63,077 nucleotides of DNA from an uncultured Lachnospiraceae bacterium (GTDB lineage Bacteria; Bacillota; Clostridia; Lachnospirales; Lachnospiraceae). The position numbers and the translations under genes were made by a program. The notes beneath the pieces are model-generated. The model did no database searches. It saw only the letters and a program-made list of their open reading frames with translations, and was not told where the DNA came from. Of the stretch, positions 17,798 through 26,111 are shown piece after piece (within the stretch, counting starts at the first letter, position 1; each line of letters begins with the position of its first letter). The stretch lies in contig CAMWCA010000012.1 in the NCBI GenBank assembly GCA_947172705.1, positions 1 through 63,077 on the forward strand, given 5' to 3'.

Positions 17798-18601
17798 ATG
17801 GCGCTTTTGGAAGTAAAGAATATTAAAAAAATATATACCACACGGTTTGGCGCAGTGAAAGTGAACGCGTTAAACGATGTGAACTTTTCCGTGGAGGAAG
17901 GGGAATATGTGGCGATCATGGGGGAATCGGGTTCCGGCAAGACCACCTTGCTGAATATCCTTGCTTCGCTGGATAAACCCACCAGCGGGCAGGTGGTTCT
18001 GAAAGGGAGGGATTTCGCAAGGGTAAAGCCAAGGGAGCTTTGCGCTTTCCGGCGGGATCATCTGGGGTTTGTCTTTCAGGATTTTAATCTGCTGGATACT
18101 ATGTCCTTAAGGGATAATATTTTTTTACCCCTGGTGCTTGCCGGGGCAGATCACGATGAGATGGAAAAGCGGTTGATCCCCCTTGCCCACAAGCTGGCGA
18201 TTCTGGATCTTCTGGAAAAGTATCCTTACGAGGTATCAGGGGGGCAAAAGCAACGTGCCGCCGTCTGCCGCGCCCTGATCACACAGCCGGATATTGTGCT
18301 TGCGGACGAACCTACCGGGGCGCTGGATTCCAAAGCTTCCGGCAAACTTTTGAGCCTGTTTGGGGAGATCAACCGGGAGGGGCAGACCATTTTGATGGTG
18401 ACCCACAGCATTCAGGCGGCAAGCCATGCAGGGCGCATTCTGTTTATCAAGGACGGATGTATTTTTCATCAAATTTACCGGGGAAGCAGGGACAAGGATA
18501 CCATGTACCGGATGATCTCGGATACCCTTACCGTATTGCAGACGGAAAATGGTGAGAACATGGAAGAGGCTTCAGGAAGGGGGGAAGAAGCCCATGAATA
18601 A
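17798..18601 (+). CDS. ABC transporter ATP-binding protein, BceA-like
   Basis: 267 residues with Walker A (GESGSGKTT), Q-loop (FQDFNLLD), signature (VSGGQKQR), Walker B (IVLADEPTGALDS) and H-loop (VTHS). The ATG at 17798 follows TATGGAGG. It overlaps the permease start by 8 bases. Together with the regulator and kinase upstream it forms a complete peptide-antibiotic sensing and resistance module of Bce type. The drug is not predictable. Confidence 0.93.
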   Translation: MALLEVKNIKKIYTTRFGAVKVNALNDVNFSVEEGEYVAIMGESGSGKTTLLNILASLDKPTSGQVVLKGRDFARVKPRELCAFRRDHLGFVFQDFNLLDTMSLRDNIFLPLVLAGADHDEMEKRLIPLAHKLAILDLLEKYPYEVSGGQKQRAAVCRALITQPDIVLADEPTGALDSKASGKLLSLFGEINREGQTILMVTHSIQAASHAGRILFIKDGCIFHQIYRGSRDKDTMYRMISDTLTVLQTENGENMEEASGRGEEAHE

Positions 18602-20591
18602 GTGGAAATTATTACCCTATATGGCACTGAAAGGTGTGGGGCAGAACGGGAGAGTTTACTATCCTTATATAGGAGCGGGCATCTTTTCCGTTTTTACCTT
18701 TTTTATTTTTTCCGCGATAGGTTATAATCAAAAACTGATCAGCGGGCTGCCCCGGGCGGCGTATGCCTGGATGATGCTGCAGATTGGCAAGGCGCTTCTT
18801 TGTATTATTCTGCTCCCTTTTTTGTATTATGCAAACAGCTTTTTGGTTAAAAGACGCACAAGAGAATTTGGCTTATACAGTATACTGGGATTGGAAAAGA
18901 GACATATCGGTATGCTTCTGTGCTTTGAAACGCTGGCAGTCTATGGACTTGTGACGGCAGGGGGCGTTGTCCTTGGGTGTGTGCTTTCCAAGCTGCTTTT
19001 TCTCCTGCTTCTTCGGGTTACAGGGCTGCCTTTGGATATTCAGTTTGTGTTTACCTGGGAGGCGTTTAAAGACACCGCGCTCTTTTTTGCAGTGGTCTTT
19101 TTCATCAATTTACTTTATGGGCTGTTTCAGGTAGGAAAGGCAAAACCGGTGGAGCTGCTTTCGGGAAGCAAAAAGGGAGAAAAAGAGCCTAAATGGATCG
19201 CAGTCTACGGCACTCTTGGAACAGTTTTGGTGGGAGCGGGGTATCGTATTTCTATTTGTTCAGAAGTAAACAGTATGATCTTCACGGATTTTTTCTGCGC
19301 AGTGTTTTTCGTGGTGGCAGGCACTTATCTGTTGTTTACTTCGGGCAGTATTTTCCTGTTAAGGGTGTTGAAAAAGAACAAGGGGTTTTATTATAAGCCG
19401 CAAAATTTTGTAACTGTCTCAGGGATGCTTTACAGAATGAAAAAGAATGCGGCAAGCCTCGCCAATATCTGTATTTTTTCCACCATGGTGATCATTACCC
19501 TTGTCTGTACCATCACCCTTTATCGGGGCTTGGACAGTATGGGTTACTATGCCTACCCTTATGACGCCAGTGCGGATTACGGAGCGGGAGATCTGGAACG
19601 GGAAAAGGTGGAGGAAAAGGTAAAGGAACTGGAAGAAAAATATGGGATCAGAGTGCTTAGGGCGGATGTGTATGATTTTATGAAGTTTTCCTGCGAATTA
19701 AAAGGTAATCAGTTTGAAACGGCTGGAGCTGACACGAAATTTGAGAATACTTATGGAGTATATTTGATTACGCTGGCGGACTACAATCGACTGGAGAAAG
19801 AAAATAAAACGTTGGAAAAAGGTCAGGCGCTGTTTTTATCGGAAGGAGAAGATCTGGGTTTGGACAGCATTGGATTTATGGGATTGGAATTGCCTGTAGC
19901 GGAAGAATTGGGGCATCTTTATCCTTTTCCCAAGTCGGGAAAGAGTAATTTTGGAACAGATTTTGTAATCGTAGTAAGGGATGAGGAGGAAAAGGACAAA
20001 TGCGCCCGTGCCTTTGCGGAGAAAAACGGTATTGCCGATGCGGATGGCTTTGTGGAGAGCGGGTATCAGAAGGTTGGAATCCTGCTGGAAGGAGAGGACG
20101 ATGAAAAGAAGGAATTTGTGGATGAACTGTTGGTCTGGATGCAGGGACAGGAGGGCTTCACAAAATGCAGAAACGGTATGGAAGGGCGAGAAGACACCAA
20201 GTCCATGTACGGCGGGCTTCTGTTTATCGGAATCTTATTCGGAATGATTTTCTTTATGTGCCTGCTGCTGATTATGTATTATAAGCAGATATCGGAAGGC
20301 TATGAAGATCAGGGCAGCTTTGCCATTATGCAGAAGGTAGGGATGAGTGACAGGGAGATCAGAGGAACGATCCACAGGCAGATCCTGATGGTGTTTTTAC
20401 TGCCTTTGGGAGTTGCGCTGGCGCACACCTGCGCCGGGATGTTTATGGTGGATAATCTGATGGCGGCGCTGGATCTGTTTAACAGCAGAATGATGATCTG
20501 GTGGACGTTGTGGGTTTCGGTATTTTTTATCATTCTTTATGGGATATGCTATCTGGCGACGGCGAGGACTTATTATCGGATTGTGAAGTAG
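18594..20591 (+). CDS. ABC transporter permease, BceB-like (FtsX family)
   Basis: 665 residues with about ten transmembrane helices and a roughly 200-residue external domain (about residues 310-540) between helices, the hallmark of BceB permeases, where the kinase partner is controlled. ATG at 18594 behind AGGAAGGGGGG. The operon ends here; the antitoxin promoter of the small RNA locus begins 14 bases after its stop. Confidence 0.92.
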   Translation: MNKWKLLPYMALKGVGQNGRVYYPYIGAGIFSVFTFFIFSAIGYNQKLISGLPRAAYAWMMLQIGKALLCIILLPFLYYANSFLVKRRTREFGLYSILGLEKRHIGMLLCFETLAVYGLVTAGGVVLGCVLSKLLFLLLLRVTGLPLDIQFVFTWEAFKDTALFFAVVFFINLLYGLFQVGKAKPVELLSGSKKGEKEPKWIAVYGTLGTVLVGAGYRISICSEVNSMIFTDFFCAVFFVVAGTYLLFTSGSIFLLRVLKKNKGFYYKPQNFVTVSGMLYRMKKNAASLANICIFSTMVIITLVCTITLYRGLDSMGYYAYPYDASADYGAGDLEREKVEEKVKELEEKYGIRVLRADVYDFMKFSCELKGNQFETAGADTKFENTYGVYLITLADYNRLEKENKTLEKGQALFLSEGEDLGLDSIGFMGLELPVAEELGHLYPFPKSGKSNFGTDFVIVVRDEEEKDKCARAFAEKNGIADADGFVESGYQKVGILLEGEDDEKKEFVDELLVWMQGQEGFTKCRNGMEGREDTKSMYGGLLFIGILFGMIFFMCLLLIMYYKQISEGYEDQGSFAIMQKVGMSDREIRGTIHRQILMVFLLPLGVALAHTCAGMFMVDNLMAALDLFNSRMMIWWTLWVSVFFIILYGICYLATARTYYRIVK

Positions 20592-20605
20592 AGCGGTTTT
20601 TCTGT

Positions 20606-20634
20606 TTGACAGAAATTTGTATATTGGTTATAAT
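20606..20634 (+). promoter_or_regulatory. Strong consensus promoter of an antisense RNA
   Basis: Perfect TTGACA (20606-20611), 17-bp spacer, perfect TATAAT (20629-20634). No protein frame follows; the predicted transcript starts near 20641 and stops at the hairpin at 20698-20742. Confidence 0.8.
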
Positions 20635-20640
20635 ATGCTT

Positions 20641-20745
20641 AACAAGGGAGCCGGAAGGTGAGTGCACTTCACCCGACCCGGCGTTATATTAAACTAAAAG
20701 AAATAGTCGTCTACTCTTCCAAAGTCAGGACGGCTATTTCTTATT
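20641..20745 (+). ncRNA. Predicted antitoxin RNA of a type I toxin-antitoxin locus
   Basis: An RNA of about 100 nt, from a consensus promoter to a hairpin with T-run, convergent with the toxin gene. Its 3' part is antisense to the toxin mRNA end. Its 5' part (20657-20682) is a direct repeat of 20851-20876 (20 of 26 bases equal), so it is also complementary to the toxin mRNA leader. This two-site pairing is how the RNAII antitoxin of the enterococcal par/Fst system works. Size and role are inferred from sequence. Confidence 0.65.
20698..20742. terminator. Shared bidirectional terminator of toxin and antitoxin RNAs
   Basis: AAATAGTCGTC (20701-20711) pairs with GACGGCTATTT (20729-20739), extended to 14 bp. 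Runs of T follow on both strands. The toxin stop codon lies in the stem. Confidence 0.75.
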
Positions 20746-20817
20746 TTTCAGACTCAAAATTGCAACGATTAGTAAGCCAATAGTAAGTATGATCTGCAAT
20801 TCCTCATATGTACTCAT
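20734..20817 (-). CDS. Type I toxin, putative holin-like toxin (TxpA/Fst-like)
   Basis: 27 residues: MSTYEELQ, a hydrophobic helix of about 16 residues (IILTIGLLIVAILSL), then KNKK. The MSTYE start followed by one membrane helix and a basic tail is the signature of the Hol_Tox/TxpA-type peptides. An excellent ribosome site (GGAGGAGGTGAT) precedes the ATG by 8 bases. The leader also has TCACCT that could pair with AGGTGA and mask this site. These peptides insert in the membrane and stop growth when the antisense RNA is absent. Confidence 0.8.
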   Translation of the reverse strand: MSTYEELQIILTIGLLIVAILSLKNKK

Positions 20818-20997
20818 AATAATCACCTCCTCCGATAGGTGCTCGGATCAGGTGAGAGCATGTCCCCCGACTCCCCAGGTAAGTATATTATATTGTCAAT
20901 GTACGGAAGATAATCTATTTTAACATGACAGGATATGAGAGACAAAGGAAAATTCTATAAAATTTCAGATTCCTATTATTTTCTTAATATTAATTGT

Positions 20998-21067
20998 TTA
21001 TGTGCCATTCTCCCCTGAAGGATGTTAGAATAACATCATAATTTACGACAAGGAGAAATGGCACATG
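20998..21067 (+). promoter_or_regulatory. Inverted repeat masking the ribosome site and start codon of the YdcF-like gene
   Basis: ATGTGCCATTCTCC (from 20999) pairs with GGAGAAATGGCACAT (21052-21066) with one bulged A. The right arm contains the GGAG ribosome site and the start ATG at 21065. The loop holds a second perfect hairpin GATGTTA/TAACATC (21021-21037). If transcription starts upstream of 20998, the mRNA start would be closed; otherwise the repeat is an operator. Confidence 0.5.
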
Positions 21068-21808
21068 TATTTTATTTTACTTTTATTGGGAATTATTTTT
21101 ATTGGTTATTTTATATGTATTGCATTTTTTGTAGGGCACGGCACCAATTTCTTTTTTATATGGTTCTTTTTGGGAATTGGCGCCATCACAATGTCGGTGC
21201 TGGTTAAAAAAGGAATCTGGAGCGGATATGTTCCTCTGTGGCTTAGAAGAATTTTTACTATTCTGGTATGTGCCGGGGGCATTTTATTCCTTGTAGTGGA
21301 GGGGTTCATTATCAGCGGCTTTTCTCAAAAGGGACCGAATGGGCTGGACTATCTGGTGGTTTTAGGGGCGCAGATGAAAACCAGCGGACCTTCCAAAGCG
21401 CTGCAGTACAGACTGGATGAGGCGATCCGTTATTTAGAGGAAAATCCCGATACTCAGGTGATCGTATCAGGCGGTCAGGGACCGGACGAGCCTATGCCGG
21501 AGGCACAGGGAATGTATGATTATCTGGTGGAAAAAGGGATCTCCCCAGAGCGGATTCTGCTGGAAGATCAGTCGAAAAATACCTTCCAGAACCTGACCTT
21601 CTCGGCTGAGTACTTAAACAGGGAAAAGGACGCAGTGGGAATCGTGAGCAATAATTTCCATGTATTCCGCGCTACAAAGATTGCCAGGAAGGCAGGCTAT
21701 CAGAGGGTATACGGCATTGCGGCGAAGGGGGAGCCTTTCTTACAGTTTAATAATATGATGCGGGAATTCTTTGGCGTGGCAAAAGATTTCCTGGTGGGTA
21801 ATATGTGA
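21065..21808 (+). CDS. YdcF/SanA-family (DUF218) membrane protein
   Basis: 247 residues. Three to four N-terminal transmembrane helices (to about residue 90) precede a DUF218 domain with the typical YLVVLGAQ, the R-D-E segment (YRLDEAIRYL), VSGGQG, S-P-E-RILLEDQSKNTFQN and SNNFHVFR motifs. DUF218 proteins (SanA, ElyC) are linked to envelope maintenance; the exact activity is unknown. Confidence 0.85.
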   Translation: MYFILLLLGIIFIGYFICIAFFVGHGTNFFFIWFFLGIGAITMSVLVKKGIWSGYVPLWLRRIFTILVCAGGILFLVVEGFIISGFSQKGPNGLDYLVVLGAQMKTSGPSKALQYRLDEAIRYLEENPDTQVIVSGGQGPDEPMPEAQGMYDYLVEKGISPERILLEDQSKNTFQNLTFSAEYLNREKDAVGIVSNNFHVFRATKIARKAGYQRVYGIAAKGEPFLQFNNMMREFFGVAKDFLVGNM

Positions 21809-21883
21809 TGAAAATGATGCAATTATGATGCATGTCTCCTGTATAATAAAGTGGTATAAACTTTATTTTAGGAGGAAGCTGGT

Positions 21884-23698
21884 TTGGCGAAAGTAAAGGG
21901 CTTTATAAAAAGGCTGGGTTTAGCACTTTTTCTGCTGGTGGGCATAAGCTTTATTTTAAGCGGCGGTAAAAAGGAATTATTTTTTGTTGAAATGACAGTT
22001 CCGGAAAATGGCGCGGGCATTCATGAGAACAGAATCACTTATGCTGACGGTTACTATTATTATGCAAGCCAGATAGACCATTACTATATATATAAAGTGA
22101 AAGAGGATGGCAGCGATGCCCAATGCATTGCCAAACTGCACGGAGGAAATTTTTACGTGGAGGATGAGAAACTGTATTTTATCAATTACAGCGATCACGG
22201 GGGAATTTACCGGATGGGGACGGACGGCACAGGAATGGAAAAGCTGTGCGACCATGGGGAAGATATGCAGATTCTGGGAGACTATCTGTATTTTCGGGAT
22301 GATTACAGAGAAAAATATGATAAATGCGGGTTCGCGGAAACAGAAGAAGATACATACGGACATGATTTTTTATATCGAATGAGAAAGGACGGAACAGACA
22401 GAGAACTGCTTTTGGGGGATGTATGCCAGTATGTGGTGGTCACCGGAAAGGCTGATGCAGGGCAGGGATCAGAAGACCTTTTACTGACCTGCCAACAGGG
22501 GGAAGAGGGCGCCAGTGTTTATCGATATACGCCTTTGGGAGGAGACAAGGAAGAAATTGCGCATTTTGATTTTAACGGTGAAATAGCCGTATATGGAGAG
22601 TTTATTTTTTGTTTTGAGGGACATGTGAACAGGGAAGGGAAGCTGTGTCGATATCATTTGGGAACGGAGGAAATGACTACGTGGCAAATTCCTCCCTGCC
22701 TGGATATTTGTATTCACAAAGGATATCTGTATCTGCTCAGGGACGAGAAGGAAGAGGAACTGGAGAAAATTACCCTGGAGAGGATGAAAATACAGGAAGA
22801 TCAGTTTGAGACGATTTATGAGCGGTATTTTCATGGCAAGGGAACCGGGATGCAGGCTGATCTGTATGCCGCAGGAGAGAATGTTTTTCTGAGACAGTTT
22901 ATTTCAACCAAACTGGGATGCGAATGGTTTCGAGTGTCTCAGGAGGGGAAGGTGTATGCGTGGGAAGACATTGCCAGTCTCCCATCTCCTATGCCTGCCC
23001 GGATGGTGGAATATGGGGAATTGGGAAGCGCTATATTTACGTTGGAGAGTACGAAGAATGCGCAGGCTTACATGGTAGAGAGCCTTACTTTTCAGGAATT
23101 CTACGGCAAAGATAAAAGGGGCATGGAAAGCAATCCCTATAGTGTCAATCTGCCCCAGTTTGCCAAGGGAATCGGAGAATTTGAGAAAATAAATCAATAT
23201 TTTCAAAGTAATTTCCGGGATGCCGTGGCGGAAAAGGATACATTTTTTCAAAAAGTGAAAGAAGGCGAAGGGGAGCACAGTGTCTCATGGTATCAGAATG
23301 TGGATTTTAACTATGTTTACATAGGGAGGCATTATGTTACGGTGGGAAGATATGAAAGCGGTTACCTGGGAGGGAACAGGGATTGGGTTTCTCCTGATCC
23401 GGTTTCTTTTGACTGGGAGAGCGGAGAGGTAGTTTCATTGGAAGATCTGTTTGGCGTACCGCTGGAGGAGGCGGTGGCGCAGGTAACGGCGTCTATTTAT
23501 AAATATATGGAGTGTGTTGGAAATACTTCCTTTTTCTTCAGAGATTATGATATCCTTACGGAACAGTATCAGGTTAATCAATTTTTTCTGTGCAAGGAGG
23601 GAATCGGACTGTATTATGAAAGATTTGCCATCGACAGCGGCGCGGCGGGAGATTATCTGTTTATTGTGCCGTGGGAAGCGGTGGAGTTAAATTCATAA
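21884..23698 (+). CDS. DUF5050 / DUF3298 (RsiV-like) membrane-anchored protein
   Basis: 604 residues. TTG start at 21884 behind AGGAGGAAG. Signal-anchor helix at about residues 9-26, then a beta-propeller-like DUF5050 region with repeated Y-Y/Y-x-DG elements (IYKVKEDGSD, IYRMGTDGTG, YRMRKDGTD) up to about 330. The C-terminal 150 residues resemble the DUF3298 domain of RsiV (SPDPVSFDWESGEVVSLEDLF, FFLCKEGIGLYYE). It should be exported and anchored. RsiV binds lysozyme, but no sigma-factor gene adjoins here, so an anti-sigma role is not supported. A TATAAT lies about 40 bases upstream. Confidence 0.7.
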   Translation: MAKVKGFIKRLGLALFLLVGISFILSGGKKELFFVEMTVPENGAGIHENRITYADGYYYYASQIDHYYIYKVKEDGSDAQCIAKLHGGNFYVEDEKLYFINYSDHGGIYRMGTDGTGMEKLCDHGEDMQILGDYLYFRDDYREKYDKCGFAETEEDTYGHDFLYRMRKDGTDRELLLGDVCQYVVVTGKADAGQGSEDLLLTCQQGEEGASVYRYTPLGGDKEEIAHFDFNGEIAVYGEFIFCFEGHVNREGKLCRYHLGTEEMTTWQIPPCLDICIHKGYLYLLRDEKEEELEKITLERMKIQEDQFETIYERYFHGKGTGMQADLYAAGENVFLRQFISTKLGCEWFRVSQEGKVYAWEDIASLPSPMPARMVEYGELGSAIFTLESTKNAQAYMVESLTFQEFYGKDKRGMESNPYSVNLPQFAKGIGEFEKINQYFQSNFRDAVAEKDTFFQKVKEGEGEHSVSWYQNVDFNYVYIGRHYVTVGRYESGYLGGNRDWVSPDPVSFDWESGEVVSLEDLFGVPLEEAVAQVTASIYKYMECVGNTSFFFRDYDILTEQYQVNQFFLCKEGIGLYYERFAIDSGAAGDYLFIVPWEAVELNS

Positions 23699-23772
23699 AG
23701 CTTTCTTGCGCATCTTATCTGCATGTAGTACACTTATTTTAAGTAATATCACCGAAAAAAGGGGGCGTTATC

Positions 23773-24489
23773 ATGGATCAAATAGAAAAGCTGAGAGAGA
23801 TTATAAACGGCAGCGACAATATTGTATTTTTCGGAGGCGCAGGGGTTTCCACGGAGAGCGGCATACCGGACTTTCGAAGTGTGGACGGGCTTTACAATCA
23901 GAAATATGATTACCCGCCGGAAACCATTTTAAGCCATACCTTTTACAGGCGGAAACCGGAAGAGTTTTTCCGTTTTTATCAGGATAAAATGCTCTGTCTG
24001 GATGCAAAGCCCAATGCCGCCCATTTAAAGTTGGCACAGTGGGAGCAGGAGGGAAAGCTGAAAGCGGTCATTACCCAGAACATCGACGGTCTGCATCAGG
24101 CGGCAGGCAGTAAGCGGGTGCTGGAGCTGCACGGAAGCGTGCTTCGGAATTACTGTGAAGAGTGTGGGAAATTTTTTGACGCGGAATACATGCTTCACGC
24201 CCCGGGCGTGCCCAAATGCGATGTCTGCGGCGGAGGGGTCAAGCCGGATGTGGTTTTGTATGAAGAAGGCTTAAACGACCAGACCTTGAGGGACGCCATT
24301 TCCTATATCAGAAACGCGGACGTGCTGATCATCGGAGGCACCTCCCTGGTGGTGTACCCTGCGGCAGGGTTGATCGATTATTATAGCGGAAATAAGCTGG
24401 TTCTGATCAATAAGACTCCTACGGCAAGGGATCAGGCAGCAGATCTGGTGGTACAGGGAAGTATTGGAGAAATTTTTGCGGCATTGTAA
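23773..24489 (+). CDS. cobB: NAD-dependent protein deacylase (sirtuin)
   Basis: 238 residues with every sirtuin motif: GAGVSTESGIPDFR (NAD), TQNIDGLH, catalytic His in LELHGSV, four zinc Cys (CEEC...CDVC), and GTSLVVYPA. It removes acyl groups from lysine using NAD+ in the cytoplasm. The ATG at 23773 follows GGGGGCG. The next gene (DUF951) begins 14 bases later. Confidence 0.93.
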   Translation: MDQIEKLREIINGSDNIVFFGGAGVSTESGIPDFRSVDGLYNQKYDYPPETILSHTFYRRKPEEFFRFYQDKMLCLDAKPNAAHLKLAQWEQEGKLKAVITQNIDGLHQAAGSKRVLELHGSVLRNYCEECGKFFDAEYMLHAPGVPKCDVCGGGVKPDVVLYEEGLNDQTLRDAISYIRNADVLIIGGTSLVVYPAAGLIDYYSGNKLVLINKTPTARDQAADLVVQGSIGEIFAAL

Positions 24490-24503
24490 GGAGAAGGGAA
24501 GCA

Positions 24504-24689
24504 ATGGATATTCAGGTGGGTGACCGGCTGACTTTGAAAAAGCCGCATCCCTGCGGTAGCTTCGAATGGGAGGTTCTCAGGGTTGGAGCCGACTTTCGGT
24601 TGAAATGCGCAGGTTGCGGGCATCAGATCATGAGCCCCAGAAGTCAGGTGGAAAAGAAAATAAGAAAAATAAATGGGACAAACGCTTGA
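24504..24689 (+). CDS. DUF951 family protein (YyzM-like)
   Basis: 61 residues: MDIQVGDRLTLKKPHPCGS start, C-G-x-C-type metal-binding-like pair (CAGCGH), all typical of DUF951. Function unknown; in Bacillus it also sits just before rpsF, so the synteny is conserved. Ribosome site GGAGAAGGG before 24504. Confidence 0.88.
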   Translation: MDIQVGDRLTLKKPHPCGSFEWEVLRVGADFRLKCAGCGHQIMSPRSQVEKKIRKINGTNA

Positions 24690-24714
24690 AAAAGCAGAAG
24701 AAACGTGGTATTAT
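24686..24714 (+). promoter_or_regulatory. Promoter of the rpsF-ssb-rpsR operon
   Basis: TTGAAA, 17-bp spacer and TATTAT, overlapping the end of the DUF951 gene. About 95 bases of leader follow before rpsF. That leader might hold the S6:S18 autoregulatory RNA known in Bacillota, but I could not match it with certainty. Confidence 0.6.
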
Positions 24715-24812
24715 ATTACTCCGTGGTATGTTTTAAAGATTCGCAAAAGCGGAAACAACACATTCCTTGCTCCCTTTGCGGGGGCCAGAGACCAAAAGGA
24801 GGTAACTTAAGC

Positions 24813-25103
24813 ATGAACAAATATGAATTAGCCGTTGTTGTAAGTGCGAAGATCGAGGATGAGGAAAGAGCAGCTGTCATTGACAGATGCAAGACGCTCA
24901 TTGAGAGATTTGGCGGTACGATCACAAACGTGGACGACTGGGGCAAGAAGAGACTTGCTTATGAAGTGCAGAAGATGAAAGAAGCTTTCTACTACTTCAT
25001 TCAGTTTGATGCCGAGAGTACAGCGCCCATCGAAATCGAAAATCGTGTTCGCATTATGGACAATGTTATCAGATTTTTATGCGTTAGACAGGACGAAGCA
25101 TAA
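24813..25103 (+). CDS. rpsF: 30S ribosomal protein S6
   Basis: 96 residues of bS6 (MNKYELAVVV start, TNVDDWGKKRLAYEVQKMKE, F-R-x-D-N-V-I-R end). Binds the 16S rRNA central domain together with S18. ATG at 24813 with AAAGGAGG. First gene of rpsF-ssb-rpsR. Confidence 0.97.
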   Translation: MNKYELAVVVSAKIEDEERAAVIDRCKTLIERFGGTITNVDDWGKKRLAYEVQKMKEAFYYFIQFDAESTAPIEIENRVRIMDNVIRFLCVRQDEA

Positions 25104-25141
25104 AGCGTATACGAAGGATATGCTGGAAAGTAGAGGCAGGT

Positions 25142-25588
25142 ATGAATAAAGCAATACTTATGGGGCGTTTAACAAGAGACCCTGAGGTGAGATACTCACA
25201 GGGGGAAAACGCGTTGGCAATTGCCAGATATACACTGGCTGTGGATCGAAGATTTAACCGCAATGATGAGAACAGCGCTGACTTTATAAACTGCGTGGCA
25301 TTTGGAAAGGCAGCGGAATTTGCTGAAAGGTATTTCAGAAAAGGCACCAAGCTGCTGGTTACCGGTCGAATTCAGACTGGAAGCTATACGAATAAAGATG
25401 GCGTTAAAGTATACACCACAGAGGTTATCATCGAAGATCAGGAATTTGCCGAAAGCAAGAACAATAGCAGCACCGGTTCGGACGGGGGTTTTGCCGGTGG
25501 TGGAAACAGAGCTCCCGAGCCATCAGGAGCAGGCGACGGCTTCATGAATATTCCGGATGGAATAGACGAGGAGCTGCCCTTTAATTAG
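25142..25588 (+). CDS. ssb: Single-stranded DNA-binding protein
   Basis: 148 residues. OB fold at the N-terminus (MNKAILMGRLTRDPEVRYS, F-I-N-C-V-A-F-G), Gly/Ser-rich linker and the acidic protein-interaction tail ending DEELPFN. Binds ssDNA as a tetramer and recruits replication/repair proteins. Sits between rpsF and rpsR as in Bacillus. Confidence 0.97.
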   Translation: MNKAILMGRLTRDPEVRYSQGENALAIARYTLAVDRRFNRNDENSADFINCVAFGKAAEFAERYFRKGTKLLVTGRIQTGSYTNKDGVKVYTTEVIIEDQEFAESKNNSSTGSDGGFAGGGNRAPEPSGAGDGFMNIPDGIDEELPFN

Positions 25589-25621
25589 GATCTGGTCAAA
25601 ATAAGATAGGAGGCAATGATT

Positions 25622-25885
25622 ATGGCATATAATAAAGCAGAGAAGTCTGATTCTCCCATGAGAAAAAAAGGCGGAATGCGCAGAAGAAAAAAGGTTTGCG
25701 TATTCTGTGGCAAAGATAATGTGATTGATTACAAAGATGTAAATAAATTAAAAAGATATGTGTCTGAGAGAGGAAAGATCCTTCCCAGAAGAATTACAGG
25801 AAACTGCGCAAAACATCAGAGAGCGCTTACTGTTGCAATTAAGAGAGCGCGTCATGTTGCATTGATGCCTTATACTTGTGATTAA
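25622..25885 (+). CDS. rpsR: 30S ribosomal protein S18
   Basis: 87 residues with the bS18 core ([32 protein letters not shown]). It retains the Cys set of a zinc-binding version (CVFC..CAKH). ATG at 25622 follows TAGGAGG. A terminator follows. Confidence 0.97.
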   Translation: MAYNKAEKSDSPMRKKGGMRRRKKVCVFCGKDNVIDYKDVNKLKRYVSERGKILPRRITGNCAKHQRALTVAIKRARHVALMPYTCD

Positions 25886-25924
25886 GGCAGCAGGGTGTAA
25901 TTAAATCATTTGTATCTGAGAATG

Positions 25925-25954
25925 AACGGCTGCCGATTTACAGGCAGCCGTTTT
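25925..25954 (+). terminator. Terminator after rpsR
   Basis: AACGGCTGCC pairs with GGCAGCCGTT, loop of 8, then TT. Confidence 0.8.
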
Positions 25955-26111
25955 AGCTTATGATGCGCAAATTCTGTTGCTTTATGGAAAAAAAGAGCAA
26001 AAGAAGTCTAAAAGCTTCTGCATAATCATGTGGAAACTTTTTAAGAAAAATGTTATACTAAATAAGTATATTTTAATGACTATTATCAGGCGCAGAGGGG
26101 TATTTGCAATA

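Larger units (their letters stand above)
20657..20876 (+). repeat. Direct repeats DR1 (20657-20682) and DR2 (20851-20876) flanking the toxin gene
   Basis: GGTGAGTGCACTTCACCCGA and GGTGAGAGCATGTCCCCCGA start the two copies. DR1 lies in the antitoxin RNA; DR2 lies opposite the toxin mRNA leader. They bracket the 27-codon toxin. Confidence 0.7.

Noticed and set aside
24715..24812. S6:S18 autoregulatory leader before rpsF
   Set aside because: Expected by position, but I could not match the known bulge and loop consensus with confidence.
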